Shown one piece after another: positions 46,414 through 57,470 of a stretch of 64,000 bases of DNA (positions are counted from its first letter, which is position 1; the number at the start of each line of letters is the position of its first letter). Below the pieces are notes generated by a model, which was given only the letters and a program-made list of their open reading frames with translations, ran no database searches and was not told the DNA's origin. Origin of the DNA: Rhyzopertha dominica (Eukaryota > Arthropoda > Insecta > Coleoptera > Bostrichidae); NCBI GenBank assembly GCA_025024175.1, contig QCXZ01000041.1, positions 26,717,786 through 26,781,785 on the forward strand, in the 5' to 3' direction. The position numbers were made by a program, and so were the translations under genes.

Positions 46414-47196
46414 CACTGCACAAAGTATTCGAACTTCGAAGATACAAACAAAAATGCAACCTCACCAACACCAACAAACAGCTCCACACAAAGCGTAAAT
46501 AAACAATAAAGCGTTAGCGGTTGGCGTCTGGCGTGGCGTTACCAGCAGCCCGTGCTTAACAAAATGTCAAACGTACAGTGTTGCCATTGGCACAGATAGG
46601 AATTAGATTGCAGCATCGAATCCCGAAAAATCCGTTAAAATTCTTGGGGTAGAGTAATCTATTAATGTAAAACGAAATTCGTTATTATTATTATTATAAA
46701 TAGTAGTTAGGTACCAACACTTTATGGTAGAACGTTATAAATTATCGTCTTCATCCATGAACCAGGAATTTTATTATGTGGAACCACAGTCGCTAAACAT
46801 ACCTACGTTAATTGTTGAATCTTGCATTGATAGGTAAAATCAACACAAAATATTTTTTTCAGCAAAGAAAGCACATTAATAATAGACCCACATAGTCTAA
46901 ATAAATCGATTCTACTTTTATGTTTCCATATTTGATTTATTCGGTAATTATATTGCACTTGGCAACACTTCAAACGTGGAGTAGTAAAATGCATTGTCGA
47001 GCATACTCCCCACTCCGTGTGGACCGATGACGTATCAAGGAATTTTCAAATTGCGAGGGAANGTTTTAAAGGCAATAATAATACTCTAAATCGTTGCAAT
47101 ATTTTTTTTAATGGTGCCATCGTTATCCATTGGGTCTAGACAAAGCTTGACATGTGTTATACTTACGATTTTTGATTGAGGGCAAGGACCCCATTG

Positions 47197-47536
47197 AAGA
47201 ACTACTCAACTTAGAGGCGGAAACCTCCTTTTGAATAGTACTTTCACTACTATCATGCTGTTGCTGATTCTTAATTTTCTGTATTTTATGAATGAGATTA
47301 TTCACTTTTTAATCTAACTTTTGAATTGCAATGCGCATTTCCTTTCTCAGGTCGTCAACATAATCCTTATTTGCTGCGTTATTAATATCTGTAGGTTTAT
47401 TTAAATTACAAATACGCTTGCCTTGAACATCAATATGTCCGGATGATGTTAAAACATAACCCACAGTACGTGGAATCTGAAAAGGAAGTCTGCAATTTTC
47501 AGAGTCCAGTGATCGACCAAACTTGTCAATACCCAT
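47197..47536 (-). pseudogene. Polinton tail-fibre-like protein, interrupted by ISL2EU
   Basis: Starts MGIDKFGRSLDSENCRLPF. The segment GKRICNLNKPTDINNAANKDYVDDL closely resembles the repeat near the base of phage tail fibres (N-L-x-x-P-x-D-x-x-x-A-x-N-K-x-Y-V). An in-frame TAA at 47309 separates it from a helical extension (to 47197) that stops at the ISL2EU target site. Predicted role: a trimeric surface or fibre protein of the virion, by analogy only. It lies between the YIYW ORF and the integrase. Confidence 0.65.
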
Positions 47537-47571
47537 TTTATAAATGATATAAAACTATCCAGTTACATAAT

Positions 47572-48476
47572 TTATACAATAACGTTAGCTTCTCTTAGTT
47601 CTTCTAATATAGAAATAATTTCGTTGACATGATTGGAATTTCCGGCTTCGGTTGACGCTAACAGAAGTTTGAGTCTGTTAACTAACTCATTGAGATCGTT
47701 CCAATAAATATAATCAATTTTATTATCAGAATAATTCATTAATCCGCTTCCGCTAGCTGGTGGTCTCTTCCCTTCTAAAATATCCACAATTAACTTATAT
47801 TTACGACTTTTACTTCCTGCGCACTGTTTAGTTTTATCATATCGTCGGTGTAGAACACCGCTAGATTTAATAATTTTTAAGTAAACATTAACGTCATCTT
47901 CATCATATACTGAACTCGATGGTTCCTTTGAGAACAGTAATTCCTGTAAGCCTGGTGTTAGAGGAATTCGTTACCGTCGATCATAAGATTATTGTTTAAA
48001 ACTGCAAACGTGGATTTACCAATTTTCCATTGATTTTCATCAAAATTGTAATGAGGACCGTATTTAGAGTCATAATTAGGACTTAAATTTACAGAGCCCA
48101 TAAATTTATTTGTTGAAAAAGTTAGCAAATCAGTAAATGAATCTAATGGTTTTTTAATACCCTCGACTTCGGATGTACTAGCCATAGATGGTGACATAGC
48201 TGAATCAATGTACTGAGGAAAATTATCCCTGAGAGACTGTTCTGCCTCTATATCAGATTGTTCATTTTTCTCTTTCTTAAGCTTCGCTGAGAATAAATCA
48301 GGTAAATTTGTGATTTGTTCAGGTATGTCGGACAATTTCTTTAGAGGATCTGTGATAGGATTAAACAACTTTTCCAGATCAGCTTGATTTTCCAGTGTGT
48401 TTTCCTTTAATGCTCTATACTTTTTACAAATAATTTCTCTCGTTTTGATAAGTTTATTAATCGTCTCTTTGTTCAT
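47572..48476 (-). pseudogene. Polinton YIYW-motif protein, one frameshift
   Basis: The N-terminal part 48476-47958 begins MNKETINKLIKTREI and is helical/coiled-coil-like with ITDPLKKLSD. The rest is read in another frame from about 47955: a PGL-type segment followed by SKEPSSSVYDEDDVNVYLKI, basic residues, and the C-terminal motif YIYWNDLNELVNRLKLLLAS ending ELREANVIV. The same protein in the first Polinton is cut by a PIF element. It is a recurrent Polinton ORF next to the ATPase. Function unknown; a minor virion component is plausible. Confidence 0.75.
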
Positions 48477-48499
48477 TTCTATTTTTTTACTGCTTATAT

Positions 48500-48670
48500 A
48501 GTTATTAACAGCTGTTGTGAAAATAAACAGCTTCTTATATCAGATGTGATCAGCTTAGTACCAGGTAGTTAGGAGCTGTTAGAACAGCTGATATCAACAG
48601 AAAACAGCTTTTAACAACAACAAAACAGCTCCTGATCACTGTTGTCAACAACAACAGAACAGCTTGTAAC
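48500..48670. promoter_or_regulatory. Cluster of AACAGCT motifs between two Polinton genes
   Basis: By eye six copies of AACAGCT plus reverse copies (AGCTGTT) occur within about 170 bp, separated by variable AT-rich or CAACAACAA sequence. The cluster lies upstream of the YIYW ORF (start 48476) and downstream of the ATPase stop (48711), in the position of a promoter. Confidence 0.45.
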
Positions 48671-48710
48671 TTGAAGAGATACTGATCAATAAATTAATCT
48701 TCTTTGTAAT

Positions 48711-49401
48711 TTATATAATTATGAATGTATCGAAATTTTTTCGATAACGACCTTGTTCTATTGAACAGTCCTTGACGATAAGTAAAAAACCATACTTTTG
48801 CTTCCAACATCCGTTACACATTTCGCTAAATTTTTCAAAATTCATATCGCCAATAACGTGGTCATTATATATGTTTCATATTAGTTCTATCCTGTACAAA
48901 ACACAACACCGCATTGCAATTATCTCTGATTAATTGTTTCGGAACTCGACTATAGGTCTGTGCTAAATAAAAACTATCTATACTTTTATGTTTACCCATA
49001 CAAAAGAATTCTCGTATGTGGTTTTGTTTTTGAGTAATTACGTCGTCAAAAACAAAAACAGAGTTAGGTCTTGCATCGTCTGGTGAAGGTACTGTATCAT
49101 TATCAAAAAACGTATAATAGCCTATGTCACTTATTCCTTCAAGTAATTGTTTAAGATACTCGTACTTTGGTTGGTACAATGATTTCTAAAATATATATAC
49201 GTTTTCAAACTTTAACCCGTTTGGATGTTCCAGTAAACTAATCACTACATTCGTTTTTCCACAATTCGAAGGTCCTACAATTAGGGCTCGTATATTATTA
49301 GGTAAGAGTGTACCATGTTTATTTTTAATAGGAGGTTCGACATCAAGTTTTAAATCAATATTTGATATCGGTAATGTTTCGTGTTGTTTAAGAAAACGCA
49401 T
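48711..49401 (-). pseudogene. Polinton FtsK/HerA-type packaging ATPase
   Basis: Starts MRFLKQHETLPISNI. Walker A GPSNCGKT is at residues 43-50, Walker B SVFVFDDV near 49060, then AQTYSRVPKQLIRDNCNAV. An in-frame stop (about 49183) and a small indel in an ATATAT stretch (about 48868) interrupt it; the C-terminal QGRYRKNFDTFI segment lies at about 48720. It diverges from the PLA2-domain gene with 96 bp between the starts. By family it is the genome-packaging motor. Confidence 0.85.
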
Positions 49402-49497
49402 TTTATGTACTGATTCAGAAATAAATAGTAGAACATATTTAAAGGGGTTTCAGTAGCTCGGACACGCATGTGTAGTTAACATCGATATCTGTATAAA

Positions 49498-50278
49498 ATG
49501 ATAAAGTTTCATAGACCTTCCGTTAATCGGCGATTTACCGCGAAAGGTGGCGGACTGTTTAACAATTTAATTTCTTCTCTTCCATTTCCTATTCATCTTT
49601 TAAAAACTAATTATTGTGGCCCTGGTACGCCTTTAAAAGAACATCTTGCAAATAATATTCAACCTACAAACCCTCTGGATCAAGCTTGCAAAGAACACGA
49701 TATTTTTTATTCTAAATTTAAAGACACAAAGACTAGAAACCAAGCCGATCTGCGTCTTGCTGAACAGGCCTGGCAAAGAGTAAAAGCAAGGGATTCCTCT
49801 TTTGGTGAAAAGGTTAATTCTTGGATAGTAACAAACGCTATGAAAGCTAAGGCAAAACTAGGAATGGGTATGAAACCGGCTAAGGTTAAAGGAAAGCGGT
49901 GTCGGAAGAAGGATAAGAAGCAAAACACATTACGATCTGTGATAAAGAAGACTAAAGCCCGGTAATACAATCGAAAAAACCGGGCAATTTGCTATTCGAC
50001 TAGCTTTAGAGGAAGCGAGAAAGAACGTTATAGGTAAACGAGTTAAACTTCCGCTTACAAGAGTGATACGTATTCCCCGGACAGGCGGAGTATTACCTTT
50101 TCTGTTACCATTATTCGCTTCACTCAGCGCACTTGGAGGGTTAGCCACCGGGACTTCATCCATAGTAAAAGCAATCAATGATGCTAAAAATGCTCGTAAA
50201 CAACTTTCAGAGAGTGAAAGACATAATAAGACCATGGAATCAATCGCAATTGGAAAAGGTCTATACCTTAAACCATAG
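49498..50278 (+). pseudogene. Polinton/adintovirus PLA2-domain protein with pX/mu-like C-terminus, one frameshift
   Basis: The frame 49498-49965 carries the PLA2 calcium loop CGPGT (residues 40-44) and catalytic helix with His67-Asp68 in DQACKEHDIFY. A Lys/Arg-rich segment follows. After one frame change near 49965 the protein continues to 50278 with RIPRTGGVLPFLLPLFASLS and a helix ending KGLYLKP. This layout matches adintovirus membrane-active late proteins, which are expected to act at virion entry. The key PLA2 residues are present. It is followed by the penton gene 119 bp downstream on the same strand. Confidence 0.82.
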
Positions 50279-50396
50279 ATATCAAAAAGATAACTCTGTA
50301 ATATGCGGACATTTATGTTTAAAGTTTTTGTATGAGTGCTCATATAAAGCAGGAGACTTGTAACAAAAATCACTTAGTTTAACTAGAACCATCGAC

Positions 50397-51135
50397 ATGT
50401 CAAGAATTCTGAGCTTTTCCGGAAATAATTCTACATTAACATCAGAAATACTTTCCTCCATTGAATTACCTACTTCATACGAATGTGGGTTTAGTGGAGT
50501 TTTAATATTGCTATAATTCGGTACGAATGTAAATAAAAACAATAATCTATTCCACGTTGGCGATCAAATTATTGAATTGCCGGAAGGTTCTTAACGAAAT
50601 TAATGATATAATTGAATATATCACAAGTGTTTTGAAAGAAAGAAATAGTAAAATTATAGTTTTAATAAAAGCCAATTGTAACACTCTCCATGTAGAGGTA
50701 AAATCGTCTCATCCTATATACTTTAATAAAAATCGAACAATAGGAACTTTGCTAGGATTTAGTAAGCGTGTAATAGAAGCTAATAAAACTGTATTTTCTG
50801 ACATGAACGTAAATATTAATAAAATTAATTCTTTCCGTGTTGAATGTAATATAATTACCGGATCTTACATGAATGATAAGCCTGTTCACACAATTCATGA
50901 ATTTTCTCCAGATGTATTACCAGGTTATAAAATAAATGAAGTTCCTAAGAACGTTATTTATTTACCTGTAAACGTAAGAACCATAACATCAGTTATCATT
51001 AAATTAGTCGATCAAGATGGTACCGATATTAATTTTAGAAACGAAACTATTACAATAACGTTACACTTGCGACCTTTCTGGATAAATCTGTANTATATAA
51101 AGACTAATACATCAACTAACACTTCAGTATCTTAG
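50397..51135 (+). pseudogene. Polinton/adintovirus penton-like minor capsid protein, frameshifted
   Basis: Starts MSRILSFSGNNSTLTSEI. Frame changes near 50515 and 50593 lead to the long frame 50557-51135. Family-typical segments are IELPTSYECGFSG, LFHVGDQIIELPEG, TIHEFSPDVLPGYKI and VPKNVIYLPVNVRTITSVII. A strand-rich C-terminal part resembles the single jelly-roll minor capsid (penton) of Polintons. One N at 51093. It sits between the PLA2 protein and the major capsid protein, the usual late-gene order. Confidence 0.72.
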
Positions 51136-51394
51136 GAGTCTTTGTTAACGATAGCAACAGAGAAAATGTTAGTTTTTTAGTAACAATAAAATCCGTTCAG
51201 ATAAATATATCATCTTCCTTAATTAAAACGGTTAGTTCGCCCGTGCGGTCTTAAGCAGTCCAACATCAAAAACAAAGCGATCCTCTACACGTTTAACAAA
51301 AGAAAACAGTTTCTAAAATCGTTAGGACTCACGCTGAGAAATATAACAATTTTCCTCGTTTTGACGAAAAGGTATCGAAAAAACAATATCATTC

Positions 51395-52194
51395 TTACTC
51401 TCCGTTTATAGAATCATTTAGTCCCAAATGATACCATACAAATATGTGTACAACATCAAAATTTGATTCTGCTTCCTTCGGAAAGCTTTCTCTACGTGGA
51501 GGGAACGTTAACAGATGAAACTAATAATTCAGTCGATACGATAAAACTTACGAATAACTGTGTAGGATTCATGTTTGAAGAGATTCGATATGAGTTGAAT
51601 TCAATTGAAATAGGTCGTACGAAGAATGTAGGTATTTCTACATGCTTAAAAATTACATCTCGCCTAAATTCTCATGAAAGCACATCGTCACTAATGCCGG
51701 CTGGAAAGCAGACGGTGACAGAGTTGTAAAAACGTCAAAACGGTCATTTTAACTTTTGTATACCTTTACACAGACTATTAGGTTTTGCTGAAGATTACAA
51801 GAAAATAATTTCCAATGCAAAACATGAGTTGATTCTAATTAGAGCTAAATCGAAACGATAATTCCGTTAAAACAAGTCTTGCAAAAATATAAGTTTACAA
51901 TAAAGAAAATAAACTGGAAAGTACCTCACATCACACTCAGTGATGCAGAACGACTTAAGCTATATCAAACTATACAGAGTTCCCGGTCTTTACAAATTAG
52001 CTTCNNNNNNNNNNNNNNNNNNNNNNNNNNNNNNNNNNNNNNNNNNNNNNNNNNNNNNNNNNNNNNNNNNNNNNNNNNNNNNNNNNNNNNNNNNNNNNNN
52101 NNNNAAGTGTAGGTCTCACTTTGGAATATGTGCTTTAGAAAATGCTTTTCTGTTAAAGAACTTTGTTGTGGATATATACAATAAAACTATTTGA
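51395..52194 (+). pseudogene. Polinton major capsid protein (double jelly-roll), frameshifted and with a sequence gap
   Basis: The best part (51463-51729) reads LPSESFLYVEGTLTDE, then CVGFMFEEIRYELNSIEIGR, a hallmark region of Polinton capsid proteins. Further conserved stretches are LLGFAEDYKKII (about 51781) and INWKVPHITLSDAERLKLY (about 51910). Frame changes occur near 51425, 51720 and 51860. A 100-N gap removes the following part and only a short end may remain after it. The start is not resolved. Confidence 0.7.
52005..52104. other. Assembly gap (100 N) inside the capsid gene
   Basis: Exactly 100 N. Confidence 0.99.
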
Positions 52195-52259
52195 TGTTAT
52201 TCAATTGTTATTTATTATATTCCCTTATTATTAATACATATAAATATTTTTAACAACAA

Positions 52260-52660
52260 CTAATAGTATCTCTGCGAGTAATATCCCAGAGATTCACCCA
52301 TTGATTCTCCTAAAGGAGAATTCGGCTCAAAAGCCTGCGACTCTGGCTCATTCATGATAGCCAGCTCTTCATCAGTCAGCTCCGGCATTGGGGTCGGCGT
52401 CGGAGGTGGCGCCGTAGTCTTGGGCGATCTGGGCTGTGCGTTGTTCACTACTTCTAACTTATAAGCTTTCCCATGTTTCCCCGATTAACAAGAAACAGCT
52501 TACCCGTCGCCAGTTCAGCCAGCTGCTTTTCGGACAACTTATTAAACCTTTCCGGAAGGTTTAATTTGCAAAGGTCGTCCAGCTCCACCACTACTCTGGG
52601 CCCGTACTTGGTTTCTGTCTTAAAACCATTGGTGATCCTGTACGTTCTGTTCTTCTCCAT
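52260..52660 (-). pseudogene. Small ssDNA-binding-like protein, one frameshift
   Basis: Starts MEKNRTYRITNGFKTETKYG. The pattern T-x-Y/F-G-x-x-V-V-V-E-L-D followed by LPERFNKLSE and a late hydrophobic strand is what small OB-fold-like ssDNA-binding proteins of insect mobile elements and viruses show; this is a recalled pattern. A one-base loss in a GGGG run near 52478 shifts into a Pro-rich acidic tail (APPPTPTPMPELTDEELAIM) ending at 52260. An acidic C-terminal tail is common in SSB-like proteins. It is leftward between the capsid and PolB genes. Confidence 0.5.
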
Positions 52661-52676
52661 CGTTTCAAGGTTGAGT

Positions 52677-52795
52677 CAGGAGCAGGACCCCAGGAGGTTG
52701 AATTTTTCTATTATATTCGTCGCCTTACTGGTGTTTTTCGGTTTCTTCGTTGGTCCCTCGGCTGAGGTAGCAGCAACTGACTTCTTGGCGTCCAT
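52677..52795 (-). CDS. Possible small basic ORF upstream of the SSB-like gene
   Basis: A 39-codon frame starting MDAKKSVAATSAEGPTKKPK and ending just before the SSB-like start. It is Lys/Ala-rich and could be a small peptide, an upstream ORF, or the out-of-frame N-terminus of the next gene. Confidence 0.3.
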
Positions 52796-53311
52796 GATAC
52801 ACTTGTTGATGATGTTGATGATAATATACAAACTTGTAAACTGTAGAATACTGATTATTTCGTAAAAATTTTTATCTTAAATACACAAAACGATATCCCT
52901 TCCTTATTTTTTCTTTGCACCCTCCCACCTAGATCTAACCACACACATACACACGTCAGCCAATTGGAAGCAAAATATAAAACTGAGGTACGAATAGGAA
53001 AATAGGTTATCCCTTCTACAACCAGTTAGAAACCTAGAAAAAAGCAGATTAACGAATCGAAACATATACGCTCCCTTCTTGCTGTTTTTATCCGCCAATT
53101 ACACGTATGAAAGTTATTATCAGGGTTGTTTCTTGANTTTTCAGCCAATTAAACAAATGAAAGTCAATATCTGAGAACAACTCTTGATTCAAACTCTTCC
53201 GTCTCTTTATATTTTCGATACATTTATCTAAATCNCTCAAATGAATAGACTCNGTGTAGTACTAGTTATCGGTGTGGTATGCGGGCGAACGAACTCTAAT
53301 TTCAAATCAAA

Positions 53312-56300
53312 ATGTTACTTTGTGAACATTGTGGAAAGTCATTTAAACGGAACAACATCCTTAATAGACATTTGCGCACGGTTCATTTAAATCTACAACG
53401 GGTTGTTTGTGATGTTTGTGGTAAATCGTTGTATAAAAATAATTTACAAAGACACAAGCTAACGCATACTAAACAACCATTACAAATCACAAAGCAAGTT
53501 AAATTAGAAAGCCCACAACTGTGTGAAATTTGCGGTACGGTTTTTCCATCAGGCGTTTTGCTGAAGAAACACAAAAGAACTCGTGCAAGCGTGCAACATC
53601 CTGAAACAGGTAAAAACATCTTTTTCTTTTTATTTTTGTTTGATTTTATTAGTCTTTTTTATATATATAGTTGAGGATACACCTTCAACCAGCACAGCTC
53701 AAAGTATTCGTATATGCGAATATTGTTTGACTGAGATACCAAACAATCAGTGGTCTTCCCATCTTCGTTCTACAGCACATAAATTAAAAGCGTCTGCGAT
53801 AATACAACCAGGAATTAAGGTAAATCATACTATATACATTAAATAAACCATTAATTGTTAGTATTATTATTTAGATATTAAAGAGCAGCTTCGCAGGACG
53901 TATTCAAACCCTCATCGTCGAGAATCCAGATCTATCAAATTTGGATTGTGCAAAATTTATGCAATCCATTGAAGGTGTTGTGGTAACGGAACTAATTAAG
54001 CAGCTTGGGACACACCTGATGTATAAGTTTAATCTAGAACTGTTTGCCGAGTACATCCGGATGACTGACGAAAATGAGGAAATCACTATTAAATCATTCC
54101 AGACAAGAATGCAGATTGTACGAGATGATAGTCAGGTACGAGAACTTTATCAATGCATGTGCGGTCAGATTTTAACAAAAATCCACTTCCAACGGCTAGG
54201 AAGTGGATGGACCCTTCTGGGGATTATCCATGTGGAAGTGAATATTAATCAATATAGACCGGTGAGGGGGTCAAATTATATCCCCTTACCAAACGTAATT
54301 AAACATAAGAGAGCTTGTATAAATATAAAGAAATCATGATTCCTATTGTTTTAAGAAGGCTATAATATCCGCTTTGTGTCCTGTAGCAAGTCACTGTCAT
54401 AAACCAGCATCATATAAAATTGCTAATATTGAAGACAATATAATTGTTTTACAAAACAACATTTTATTAAATTTTGGTAATTTAGAGTTTCCGTTGAAAA
54501 TAAGCAACGTATCGGTTTTCGAATCGCTAAACGCTGATATTTCTGTAAACGTGTTTGGTTTAGAAGACGATAAAATAGTAGGACCTTTTTACTCTTCGAA
54601 AAATCTGAAATCCAATCACATTAATCTCTTGTATTTACAAGAAGATAATAAAGGACATTACGTTTGGATTAAACACATATCAAGACTGGTTCGCAGTCAA
54701 ATAACATCTCACTCATCTAAAATATATCTATGCAATTTTTGTTTACTACATTTTACTACTCCCGATCAGCTTTCCTATCACACAAAACAGTGTAATCGTA
54801 TAATCACACAAATGCCAAGTATTAATGAAAGCAAACTGTCATTTACTAATTATAAATCAATGATCGAAGTTATTTTTTGTGTTTATGCAGACTTTGAATG
54901 TATTTTACAAAATATAGATACTTGTTATCCCGATACCGAAAACTCTTCAACTACGAACATTCAACAACACGTTCCATGCGCTTTCTCATATTACATCGTA
55001 TGTGGGTATGATAGTAGCTTAAACGTGCTTAGAGTCTATAAAGGAGAAGATTCGCCAGATCAGTTTGTGTTTTCGCTAATTAATGATGTAAGCAATATTT
55101 ATAATAATATTTTCAAGAATCCAAAACCTATGAGACCCTTAACTGACGCAGAACGTGATTATCAAATTAACTGTCCCACATGTCATATATGTAAAAAATC
55201 GTTAGATTGAGATAGAGTTCGAGACCATAATCATTTTGATAATGGATCACATGGTAATTATAGAGGACCTGCTCATCCCAGTTGTAATTTAGCTTACAGA
55301 AAACCTAAATTTTTTCCTATATTTTTTCATAATCTTTCAGGATATGACTGTCATCTGTTTGTTCGATCTTTGGCCAATGTAGAAGGAGCAATCAGAATAA
55401 TTCCTTTAAATAAGGAACTTTATATTTCAGTGTTAAAATGGATATCTGTTAATCCTAAAGATAGTGTAGAATTACGTTTTCTCGATTCGGCTAGGTTTAT
55501 GGCAAGTAGTTTGGAAAAATTGGCTCAAAATTTATCACCTGACGATTTCACGAGTCTGCGTTCAGTTTTTCCCAAAGAAGAACAATTTAATTTATTAAGG
55601 AGAAAAGGTGTGCTTCCCTATGAATATTTGAATTCGTGGATAAGATTAGACGAACCTCAGTTGCCAGCTCAGAAAGAATTTACCAATAAATTAACAAATT
55701 CAGACTGTTCAGACAAAAATTACGAACATGCTCAATTAATTTGGCAAGAGTTTAACTGTTCCAGTTTATGGGACTACTTGAGAATATATTTAATTACCGA
55801 CGTTTTGCTATTAACCGACATTTTTCAAAATTTTAGAAAATTATGTTACGATATTTATAGTATTGACGCAGCAAATTTTCTTACTGCTCCTGGCTTAGCG
55901 TGGCATGCTATGTTAAAATATACAGATATAGAACTTGACCNTTTAACAGATATAAATATGTATACTTTCATAAAAAGTGGAATTAGAGNAGGTTTNACGC
56001 AATGCACTTTACGAAACTCTGTTGCGAATAATAAATATCTTCCTGATTTTGATAAAAACAAACCTTCAACATTTTTATTCTATATAGATATTAATAACTT
56101 ATATGGGGGCTCAATGTCTCAAATGCTTCCTTATCAAGACTTCCGGTGGGTTGATAACGCAGAAAAAATCAATATCATAGGTATTCCTGCCAACGCTGAA
56201 ATTGGCTATATATTTGAAGTCGATTTAGAATATCCACAGGCCCTACACGATACACACAATGATTTACCGTTTTGTCCCGAGAATAAACAAGGACCTATTT

Positions 56301-57305
56301 CCAAATTTCCTAAATTGATAGCCGATTTTGAAAAGAAAACAAATTACATCATACATTATCGAAATCTTCAACAGTGTCTGAAATTCGGTTTAAAGCTATT
56401 AAAGGTTCACCGCGCCTTGCAATTCAAGCAGTCAAATTGGTTAAAGCGTTATATCGATTTAAATACACATTATAGAACACTTGCAAAAAATGACTGAAAA
56501 AGATTTTTTTAAATTAATGAATAATGCTGTGTACGTTAAAACCATGGAAAATGTTGACAAGAGAAAAGATGTGAGAATTGTTACAAGATGGGATAACAAA
56601 ACTAGTAGTTTAAGTGCTGCTAGTCTTATTGCAAAACCTAATTTTCATAGTGCTAAGCAGTTTACAGAAGACATGGTTGCTATTCAGTTAAATTGTATTT
56701 ACACAATATATGATAAACCGATTTATTTAGGATTTGTAATTTTAGAATTATCTAAGTGGTACATGTATGAATTTCATTATGAATATATGCAACCTAAATT
56801 TAAGGAAAACGTTGCTTTAAATTATATGGATACAGATTCCTTTATTTACACAATAAAAACTGATGATTTCTACAGCGACATACGAGCTGATATAGCCAGT
56901 CGATTTGATACATCTGAATATCATCCTGATAATATTTATAATATACCGTTGTTGAATAAAAAAGTACTTTTGAAAATGAAAGATGAAAACAAGGGTAAAG
57001 TAATGAAGGAGTTTATTGGATTACGTTCTAAAATGTACTCTGTACAAGTAGTAGATGAGAAGTGCCTCAAAAAAGCAAAAGGAATCAAACGAATGGCAGT
57101 AGATAAGTTAACTATAGATAATTACAGAGACTGTTTATATAAATAAAAATTATTTTATAGTAGCATGATAGTGTTTAGATCTCAAATTCATAATATTTAT
57201 TCTCAGTATATAAATAAGCTGTCTTTAAATTTTAGTGATGATAAACGTTTTATTAGAGAAAATCTCATATCTACTTATGCTTGGGGACATTATAATATTA
57301 AATAA
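53312..57305 (+). pseudogene. Polinton DNA polymerase B with N-terminal C2H2 zinc fingers, spliced and frameshifted
   Basis: Exon-like segments start at 53312 with C2H2 fingers (CEHCGKSFKRNNILNRHLRTVH and two more), then GAAACAG|GTAAAA to TATATAG, a fourth finger-like segment, and a second intron (AAG|GTAAAT to TTTAG at about 53875). The following domain reaches GSNYIPLPNVIKHKRACIN, then PolB proper from 54374: exonuclease motif VYADFECIL, motif A-like YIDINNLYGGSMSQ, motif B region NNAVYVKTMENV, and motif C NYMDTDSFIY near 56820. Breaks: a frameshift near 54340, TGA near 55208, frameshifts near 56480 and 57150. By family this is the protein-primed replicative polymerase. Confidence 0.85.
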
Positions 57306-57349
57306 AGAAAAAAAACATTATAATGAATATGTGATGTTATTTTTTTTGT

Positions 57350-57465
57350 TTAACCTTTCCTTGCTTCATCTACGTCACCTAAGAGACACTCTACCTTAGA
57401 ATAGGTAAGTAAACACAATATATACTGAACATATTTTATTATTATTTAATTCGTAGTACAATTAT
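57350..57465. repeat. Intergenic direct repeat, left copy
   Basis: About 110 bp (CCTTTCCTTGCTTCATCTACG to TTATTATTTAATT) recur at 60203-60300 in the same orientation at roughly 80% identity by eye. Confidence 0.7.
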
Positions 57466-57470
57466 GTATA

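Larger units (their letters stand above)
42492..47194 (+). mobile_element. ISL2EU-type DNA transposon (4,703 bp)
   Basis: Termini GGGGTCCTTGCCC (42492-42504) and its exact complement (47182-47194) are flanked by AT on both sides (42490-42491 and 47195-47196). It carries the two diagnostic genes of ISL2EU/IS4EU elements in convergent orientation: a THAP-domain DDE transposase and a SWIM/YqaJ nuclease. It interrupts the tail-fibre-like gene of the second Polinton. 42505-43024 and 46420-47180 hold no genes. Confidence 0.88.

Noticed and set aside
57350..57465. Intergenic repeat as a Polinton terminal inverted repeat
   Set aside because: The two copies are in direct, not inverted, orientation and are next to the 3' ends of small ORFs.
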